Under the pieces are notes generated by a model, which was not told the origin of the DNA, ran no database searches, and saw nothing but the letters and a program-made list of their open reading frames with translations. Made by a program: the position numbers and the translations under genes. 64,000 bases of DNA from Bradyrhizobium sp. Y36 (GTDB lineage Bacteria; Pseudomonadota; Alphaproteobacteria; Rhizobiales; Xanthobacteraceae), in assembly GCF_002531575.1 (NCBI RefSeq), contig NZ_NWTI01000013.1:1-64000 (forward strand), in the 5' to 3' direction. Below are positions 58,697 to 64,000 of the stretch, piece by piece (the stretch's first letter is position 1; each line of letters opens with the position of its first letter).

Positions 58697-59458
58697 CTAG
58701 ATTTCGCCGCCTGCGACTGCAATGGCCTGTCCGGTAATCGCGCTGGCGCCCTGCCCGCACAGCCAAAGCACGGAATCCGCCACCTCTTGAGGCGCGATCA
58801 AGCGCCCTTGCGGATTGTGCCTGGCCAGCTCGGCGATGGCCTGCTCGCGGCTTCGTCCCGTCTTATTCATGATGTTGTCGATACTGCCGGCAACGAGGTC
58901 AGTGTCGGTGAATCCGGGGCAAACCGCATTCACGGTCACATGGCTGCCGGCCAGCTCCAGGGCAAGCGAACGAACGAGCCCGACCGCGGCGTGCTTGGCC
59001 GCGGTGTATGCGCTGACATAGGCATAGCCCTTGAGGCCTGCGGTCGACGCAACCACGACGATACGGCCATAGGGACGGTCCTTCATGCCCGGCAATACGC
59101 CGTGGATGGCATGGACGACGCCCATGAAATTGATGTCCATCATGCGCGCAAACAGGGCACTGTCGGACTTCGCAAAAGGCGCGGATTCGGCGCTGCCCGC
59201 ATTTGCGATCAGGATATCGATCGGCTTGCGCGCATGGGCCCCGACGATGGCGGCCTTCAGAGCGATCTCGTTCGTGACGTCGGCGACGGCCGCGAAATGC
59301 GCAGCGCCTGCGTTGACGGCTTCTTCAAGCCCCGCCGCGTTGCGGCCGACAATCGTCACAGTGGCGCCGGCGCCGACGAGAGCCGCCGCGATCGCAAGAC
59401 CGATGCCGCGGCCGCCACCGGTTACCAGCGCGTGCGGCGAGTGCGGCAATCCGGACAT
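58697..59458 (-). CDS. Short-chain dehydrogenase (3-hydroxyacyl-CoA dehydrogenase-like)
   Basis: 253 residues: the glycine motif VTGGGRGIGLAIAAAL, catalytic Ser in VVASTAGLKG and YVSAYTAAKHAAVG with the YxxxK pair. No membrane segment. It is the first gene of the leftward unit SDR-crotonase, with an operator copy 42-55 bp upstream. In this context it would oxidise a hydroxyacyl-CoA intermediate. Confidence 0.92.
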   Translation of the reverse strand: MSGLPHSPHALVTGGGRGIGLAIAAALVGAGATVTIVGRNAAGLEEAVNAGAAHFAAVADVTNEIALKAAIVGAHARKPIDILIANAGSAESAPFAKSDSALFARMMDINFMGVVHAIHGVLPGMKDRPYGRIVVVASTAGLKGYAYVSAYTAAKHAAVGLVRSLALELAGSHVTVNAVCPGFTDTDLVAGSIDNIMNKTGRSREQAIAELARHNPQGRLIAPQEVADSVLWLCGQGASAITGQAIAVAGGEI

Positions 59459-59499
59459 GCGCTGGCTCCCTCGGATCTCATGGTCGTCTTCCGATATAT

Positions 59500-59513
59500 T
59501 TTAACCTTCAAAC
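59500..59513 (-). promoter_or_regulatory. Putative MarR operator, site 5 (SDR promoter)
   Basis: TTTTAACCTTCAAA, same TTT-A-(6)-AAA framework, 42-55 bp upstream of the SDR start. Confidence 0.6.
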
Positions 59514-59578
59514 TTTTGCAATGAAGACGCCGCTCGCCGGCGCGAATGCCGCGCCACGAAACGCGGCCCGGAAATTGC

Positions 59579-59592
59579 TTTAAGTATAAAAT
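59579..59592 (+). promoter_or_regulatory. Putative MarR operator, site 6 (hydrolase operon promoter)
   Basis: TTTAAGTATAAAAT, a looser copy about 40 bp upstream of the hydrolase start in the divergent region shared with site 5. Confidence 0.55.
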
Positions 59593-59628
59593 TATCGCTT
59601 CCCATCGCCGAAAGGCCTGTTAGCATCC

Positions 59629-60468
59629 ATGGGCCAAGCAGAAGGATGTCGCGTGTCGCAGCCTGTGCCCATGATAACAAAGGACGGGCGCTTCGCCTAT
59701 GAAGCCGCAGGCGATCCGGGCGCGATCCCTCTGGTTTTCCTGCATGGCATCGGCGGCGCGGCTCGGAGCTGGCGACAGCAGCTGGCAACGTTCGGCAACC
59801 GCTTTCGCGCGATCGCATGGGATATGCCGGGCTATGGCGGCTCGGCTCCGCTCGCCAGCGTCAGCATCGCTGCCCTGGCTGATGCGCTCCAGCAATTCAT
59901 CGAACAGCTCGGCGCAACAAGACCCATTCTGGTCGGCCATTCCATCGGCGGCATGATCGTGCAGAAATGGCTGGCGCAGTTCCCGAAACTGGCTCGCGCG
60001 GTGGTGCTGGCGCAGACCAGCCCCGCTTTCGGCAAGGCCGACGGCGATTGGCAGAAATCCTTCATCGCGGCGCGGCTTGGCTCGCTCGATCGCGGCGCGA
60101 CCATGACGTCGCTGGCGCCTTCGCTGGTGAAAGAGCTGGTCGGTGACGATCCGGATCCCGGGGGAATGGAGCTTGCGCGCGCGTGCATGGGAGCCGTGCC
60201 CGAGGCAAGTTACCGCGCCATGATGCTGGCTTTGATCGGGTTCGACCAGCGCGGCACGCTGAAGGACATTTCCGTTCCGACGCTGTTGCTATCCGGATCC
60301 AAGGACAACAATGCCCCGGCGCCGATGATGGCGAAGACGGCGACTTACATCCCGGGGGCCGAATATGTCGAGCTCGCGGGCGTCGGCCATCTCGCCAACC
60401 TCGAGCGTCCCGACGCCTTCGACGCGGCGCTCGGCCGATTCCTCAATTCCGTGACGACCAAAGCGTAA
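59629..60468 (+). CDS. Alpha/beta hydrolase
   Basis: 279 residues. Oxyanion HGIGG, nucleophile elbow GHSIGGM, acid in LLLSGSKDNNAP and His in GVGHLANLERPDAF give a complete triad. An internal in-frame GTG at 59653 is an alternative start. It is the first gene of the rightward four-gene unit and may act as a thioesterase, lactonase or C-C hydrolase on a pathway intermediate. Confidence 0.92.
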   Translation: MGQAEGCRVSQPVPMITKDGRFAYEAAGDPGAIPLVFLHGIGGAARSWRQQLATFGNRFRAIAWDMPGYGGSAPLASVSIAALADALQQFIEQLGATRPILVGHSIGGMIVQKWLAQFPKLARAVVLAQTSPAFGKADGDWQKSFIAARLGSLDRGATMTSLAPSLVKELVGDDPDPGGMELARACMGAVPEASYRAMMLALIGFDQRGTLKDISVPTLLLSGSKDNNAPAPMMAKTATYIPGAEYVELAGVGHLANLERPDAFDAALGRFLNSVTTKA

Positions 60469-60480
60469 GGTGATTGCGCG

Positions 60481-61770
60481 ATGACCATGCAAGTCAGCAA
60501 GACGATAGGCGCAACCGGCAAGGTCGCGCTGGATGTCCCGATCTTCGATCCCGTCGCCTTCCGCCTCAGCGATGAGCAAGCCGGCATCATTGCCCGCGCA
60601 CGGGAGATCGGTCAGACCGTGTTTGCCGATCGCGCCGCCACCTACGATCGCGAGGCGATCTTCCCGACCGAGAATTATCGTGACCTGCATCGCGTCGGCC
60701 TGCTGGGCATTGCCGTTCCCAAGAAACACGGCGGACTTGGCGCGAACTACCAGACCTATGCCTTGGCCGCCGCCGAGATCGGCCGCTATTGCGGCGCGAC
60801 CGCGCTGACCTGGAATATGCACGTCTGCTCGACCCTTTGGTCGGGCCCGCTGGCCGACGATCTCGACATGGATGCAACGACCCGCACCGAGCACGAACGA
60901 CGCCGCGCGGTCCATTACAAGCGGATCGTCGAGGACGGCGCGATCTATTCGCAACCCTTCTCCGAGGGCGGTGCGGCGGCCGCCGGCGGCGTCGCCTTCG
61001 GCACGGAAGCAAGGCCGGTCGAGGGCGGCTGGATCGTCAACGGCAAGAAGATCTTTGCATCGCTTTCCGGCCATGCCGACTATTACGGCGTGCTCTGCAC
61101 CGAGATCGAAGAAGGTGAGAAGGCCTCTCGCCGCAACACGCTCTATCTCGCGATATCGGCCAAATCGGAAGGCGTTTCGGTCGTCGGCGACTGGGATCCG
61201 CTCGGCATGCGCGGAACGGTTTCGCGGACGCTGCTGTTCAAGGACGTGTTCGTCCCCGAGGACTCCGCGCTGATGCCGCGCGGCGTCTACTTCCAGGCCG
61301 CGATGCGCTGGCCGCACATGTTCCTGACGCTGTCACCGACCTATATGGGCCTCGCGCAGGCCGCCTATGACTTCACCGTGCGATACTTACGCGGCGAAGT
61401 GCCTGATATGCCACCGGTCAAGCGGCGGATGTATCCGACCAAGCAGATCGCCGTGGCCCAGATGCAGATCAAGCTCGAGCAGATCAAGGGGATCTGGTTC
61501 CAGGCGGTCACGGAAGCCTGCGCCAATCCGAGCAAGGAGCAGGTGCTTCGGGCCTATGCCGCGCAATATTCGGTGATGGAAGGCGCCAATGAGCTCGCGG
61601 CGCTCGCGATCCGCACCTGCGGCGGCCAAGCCATGCTTCGCTCGCTGCCGCTGGAGCGGATATACCGCGACAGCCGCTGCGGCTCGCTGATGCTGCCCTG
61701 GACGGCCGAGCTTTGCCTCGACCGGATCGGCCGCGAGGCGCTGTACGAAGCCGGCGAGACGGACGACTGA
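60481..61770 (+). CDS. Acyl-CoA dehydrogenase-like flavoprotein
   Basis: 429 residues. The N-terminal helical domain (QAGIIARAREIGQTVFADRAATYDREAIFPTENYRDLHRVGLLGIAVPKKHGG), middle beta domain (YSQPFSEGGAAAAG, FGTEARPVEGGWIVNGKKIFASLSGHADYYGVL) and C-terminal domain (GLAQAAYDFTVRYLRG) follow the ACAD plan. In the segment where medium-chain enzymes have the catalytic Glu (R-D-x-K...Y-E-G-T) this protein reads RDSRCGSLMLPWTAE, with Leu at the Glu position. The gene starts 12 nt after the hydrolase. Confidence 0.9.
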   Translation: MTMQVSKTIGATGKVALDVPIFDPVAFRLSDEQAGIIARAREIGQTVFADRAATYDREAIFPTENYRDLHRVGLLGIAVPKKHGGLGANYQTYALAAAEIGRYCGATALTWNMHVCSTLWSGPLADDLDMDATTRTEHERRRAVHYKRIVEDGAIYSQPFSEGGAAAAGGVAFGTEARPVEGGWIVNGKKIFASLSGHADYYGVLCTEIEEGEKASRRNTLYLAISAKSEGVSVVGDWDPLGMRGTVSRTLLFKDVFVPEDSALMPRGVYFQAAMRWPHMFLTLSPTYMGLAQAAYDFTVRYLRGEVPDMPPVKRRMYPTKQIAVAQMQIKLEQIKGIWFQAVTEACANPSKEQVLRAYAAQYSVMEGANELAALAIRTCGGQAMLRSLPLERIYRDSRCGSLMLPWTAELCLDRIGREALYEAGETDD

Positions 61771-61772
61771 CG

Positions 61773-63299
61773 GTGGACCTCTGCAGTCTGATCGATCGCA
61801 ACGCGGCGTTTTCGCCAGACAAGACGGCCATTACCTTCGAGGGGGAACGGCTCAGCTATGTCGCGTTCGCCGCGCGTATCGAACGGACCGCGACGGCATT
61901 GAAACAGGAGCTGGGTGTCGGCCGCGGCGATCGCGTTGCGATCCTGAGCCTGAACCGGCCGGACTATCTGGTTCTGCTCTACGCATGCGCGCGGCTGGGT
62001 GCGATGCTGGTGCCGCTGAACTGGCGGCTCGCGGTCGCCGAGCAGCTCTTCATTCTCACCGACGCCGGTGCAAAGGTGCTGGTGCTCGAACGGGCGTTCG
62101 AGAGCATTCTTTCCGAGCTTGCATCGGGGACATCCGTTGTCGGCCTCGACTTCTCGCCGCCTCGCGGCACGACGTTCGAAAGCCTGCTGGCGCGCAGCGA
62201 CGGCACCAGCCGCAATCCGCACACCGATCTCTCCTGCCCGTTGCTGATCGTCTACACCTCGGGAACGACGGGGCGGCCGAAGGGCGCAGTGCTGCGCCAG
62301 GAGGCGCTGTTCTGGAACGGCGTCATGAGCCAGCACATGCACAACATGACGTCGGACGATCACGTGCTGACCGTGCTGCCGTTCTTTCATGTCGGCGGCC
62401 TCAACATCCAGACGACGCCGGCGCTGCAGCTCGGCGCGACGGTCACGATCCACGCCCGATTCACGCCGGACACGGCGCTCTCCGCGATCGAAGACGAACG
62501 GCCGACGCTGACCGTGATGGTGCCGGCGATCATCCAGGCCGTCAGCGAGCATCCCGCCTGGGCAACCGCCGATCTCTCCTCGCTCAAGGCCGTCGCCACC
62601 GGCTCGACCATCGTGCCGCCACATCTGATCGAGCGTTTCGTCGCACGGGACATTCCCGTGCTTCAGGTCTACGGCTCCACGGAAACTTGCCCCATCGCCG
62701 TCTACACACGCCTTGGCGGCGATCTCTCGCGGGCGGGATCGACCGGACTTGCCGGCCTGTGCTGCGAAGCCAAGGTGGTCGATCATTCCGGCCACGAGGT
62801 GCCGGCTGGCACGCCGGGCGAGATTGCCGTGCGCGGCCCCAACGTGTTCTTCGAATATTGGGGCAACGAGGCCGCAACGCGTGACGCGCTGCACGACGGC
62901 TGGTACCGCACCGGCGATATCGGCCTGTGCGACGCCGACGGCTATTTCTGGGTGCGCGACCGCAAGAAGAACATGATCATCTCAGGCGGCGAGAACGTTT
63001 ACCCGGCCGAGATCGAGCGCGTTCTGCTCGAGCACCCCGATGTCAGCGAATGCGCCGTGATCGGACGGCCGGACCCGCGCTGGGACGAAGTGCCGATCGC
63101 CTACGTGATCCCGCGATCCGGTCGCCAACTCGAAGTGGACGACCTGAGAGCCCAGCTGCAGGTGCAGCTCGCGCGCTACAAGGTTCCGCGAGACATCGTT
63201 TTCGTCAAAGACCTGCCGCGCACGGCTCTGGGCAAGGTCCAGCATTTCCTGCTGAAGCAGCTTGATGCGCAGTCACGTGCGCAAGGAGAAGCATCTTGA
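61773..63299 (+). CDS. AMP-dependent acyl-CoA synthetase
   Basis: 508 residues from GTG 61773, 2 nt after the dehydrogenase stop. A3 motif VYTSGTTGRPKGAVL, A5 VYGSTETCPIAVY, A7 TGDIGLCDADGYFWVRDRKKNMIISGGENVYPAEIE and A10 PRTALGKVQHF are complete. It resembles long/medium-chain or cyclohexenecarboxylate-type ligases rather than the benzoate type encoded at 49.8-51.5 kb, so it probably activates a non-aromatic acid from the lower pathway. Confidence 0.92.
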   Translation: MDLCSLIDRNAAFSPDKTAITFEGERLSYVAFAARIERTATALKQELGVGRGDRVAILSLNRPDYLVLLYACARLGAMLVPLNWRLAVAEQLFILTDAGAKVLVLERAFESILSELASGTSVVGLDFSPPRGTTFESLLARSDGTSRNPHTDLSCPLLIVYTSGTTGRPKGAVLRQEALFWNGVMSQHMHNMTSDDHVLTVLPFFHVGGLNIQTTPALQLGATVTIHARFTPDTALSAIEDERPTLTVMVPAIIQAVSEHPAWATADLSSLKAVATGSTIVPPHLIERFVARDIPVLQVYGSTETCPIAVYTRLGGDLSRAGSTGLAGLCCEAKVVDHSGHEVPAGTPGEIAVRGPNVFFEYWGNEAATRDALHDGWYRTGDIGLCDADGYFWVRDRKKNMIISGGENVYPAEIERVLLEHPDVSECAVIGRPDPRWDEVPIAYVIPRSGRQLEVDDLRAQLQVQLARYKVPRDIVFVKDLPRTALGKVQHFLLKQLDAQSRAQGEAS

Positions 63300-64000
63300 A
63301 AATTGCGGTTCTTGGCGGGGGAAACGGCTCTTTCGCGGCCGCGGGCGATTTTGCGCTGTCAGGGCATGAGGTGCGGCTTTGGCGCCGTGATGCCGACCAG
63401 GTCGCGGCGCATCGCGCCGCCGACTCGCGCATCCTGGTGAAGGACCACAACGGTCGCCACGACGTGAGGCTCGCCCTGGTTACGACCGATATGTCTGAGG
63501 CGGTCGATGGCGTGGAGCTGATCCTGTGTCCGGCTCCTGCCTTCGCGCAACCGGATATCGCCCGCCTGCTCGCCCCGCATCTGCAGGACGGTCAGGTCTT
63601 ATTTCTGCCGCCGGCGACATTCGGCTCGATGATCTTCGCCCAGGCCGCGCACGATGCGGGGAACCAGGCTAAGGCGAGCTTTGCCGAAACCGGTACGTTG
63701 CCGTGGCTCACCCGCAAGCACGGACCGTTCGAGGTCGCCATCACCATCCGCGCCAAACGGCTGCCGGTCGGCGTATTCCCGCTCGACCAGGCGCCGCACG
63801 CCCTCGAAGTGATCGGGCGCGCCTTTCCCGATGCGATCGAGCCGTGCGGAGACGCATTGTCCGGCGCATTGATGAATGCCGGCCCGATCATCCATCCGCC
63901 GCTGATCGTGATGAATGCGGGCCCGATCGAGCATTTCGAACGCTGGGACATTCACAAAGAAGGTACGCAAATCGCGATCCGCCGGGTCACCGACGCGCTC
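63296..64000 (+). CDS. NAD(P)-binding octopine/nopaline dehydrogenase-like protein (3' end outside window)
   Basis: A TTG start at 63296 overlaps the previous stop by 4 nt (TTGA) and has AAGGAG 8 nt upstream. 235 codons are visible and remain open at the edge. The dinucleotide site is IAVLGGGNGSFAAAGDFALSGHEVRLWRRD. MNAGPIIHPPLIVMNAGPIE is the conserved His-bearing motif of the octopine dehydrogenase domain. Family members reversibly couple an amino acid and a keto acid reductively (opines). Its place in a 2-aminobenzoate-type cluster is unusual and the reaction is unknown. Confidence 0.9.
   Translation, partial: MKIAVLGGGNGSFAAAGDFALSGHEVRLWRRDADQVAAHRAADSRILVKDHNGRHDVRLALVTTDMSEAVDGVELILCPAPAFAQPDIARLLAPHLQDGQVLFLPPATFGSMIFAQAAHDAGNQAKASFAETGTLPWLTRKHGPFEVAITIRAKRLPVGVFPLDQAPHALEVIGRAFPDAIEPCGDALSGALMNAGPIIHPPLIVMNAGPIEHFERWDIHKEGTQIAIRRVTDAL

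Noticed and set aside
1..64000. CRISPR arrays, rRNA, tRNA genes and complete insertion sequences
   Set aside because: Looked for regularly spaced repeats, tRNA arms and transposase motifs and found none that I can support.

Overview
The window reads as chromosomal DNA of a Bradyrhizobium-like alphaproteobacterium (Bradyrhizobium/Rhodopseudomonas group). The grounds are high GC with strong G/C third-position bias, many solute-binding-protein transporters (two TctC proteins, a TRAP system, an ABC-type binding protein), many acyl-CoA enzymes, FNR/FixK-type boxes, and palindromic intergenic repeats of the kind I recall from Bradyrhizobium genomes. Taxonomy is inference; there is no rRNA or tRNA gene in the window.

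Layout. 0-12 kb: a secreted RTX-type M10 metalloprotease cut by the left edge, a CaiB-type CoA-transferase, a lower-GC accessory patch (acyltransferase 3, small hypotheticals, few genes), an outer-membrane beta-barrel protein, a complete tripartite tricarboxylate transporter (TctC-TctB-TctA), then another accessory patch with a shortened P63C-type phage-related protein. 12-21 kb: crotonase, serine-glyoxylate-type aminotransferase, a giant FAD/Fe-S GlcD-GlpC-like oxidoreductase and GlcG (glycolate/glyoxylate or 2-hydroxyacid metabolism), 1 kb of non-coding repeats, a second crotonase, and a caspase-fold protein whose catalytic His and Cys are both replaced. 21-33 kb: a DMSO-reductase-family molybdoenzyme, an orphan TctC, a two-subunit xanthine-oxidase-family molybdoenzyme followed by a ModA-like protein without signal peptide, a TRAP operon with SDR, and a divergent cyclase-family hydrolase. 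A near-perfect 31-bp palindrome lies between the TRAP operon and the cyclase gene.

33-49 kb is a coherent low-oxygen block. It has an FNR-type regulator with four candidate [4Fe-4S] cysteines and eight TTGA-N6-TCAA boxes. Each box lies about 55-75 bp upstream of a start codon, and three divergent promoters each carry two boxes. The putative regulon contains a 42-residue membrane microprotein, a mono-heme cytochrome c, an Mla-type lipid transport operon, a DUF883/holin-like pair, a tandem universal stress protein with an ADP-forming acyl-CoA synthetase/GNAT fusion, a Zn-alcohol dehydrogenase, an APH-like/P-loop kinase fusion, a CHAD protein, PHA synthase, and a CBS-BON protein. This looks like energy, redox and storage-polymer management under oxygen limitation.

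49-64 kb is a CoA-dependent aromatic degradation cluster best explained as aerobic 2-aminobenzoate (anthranilate) catabolism. It holds an aryl-CoA ligase, RidA, a MarR regulator, a substrate-binding protein, a cupin, an FAD monooxygenase, the bifunctional 2-aminobenzoyl-CoA monooxygenase/reductase (salicylyl-CoA 5-hydroxylase-like), a crotonase, an SDR, an alpha/beta hydrolase, an acyl-CoA dehydrogenase-like protein, a second acyl-CoA ligase, and an octopine-dehydrogenase-like protein cut by the right edge. Six copies of a quasi-palindrome related to TTTTAAGCCTAAAA occur in its intergenic regions, a strong candidate for the MarR operator.
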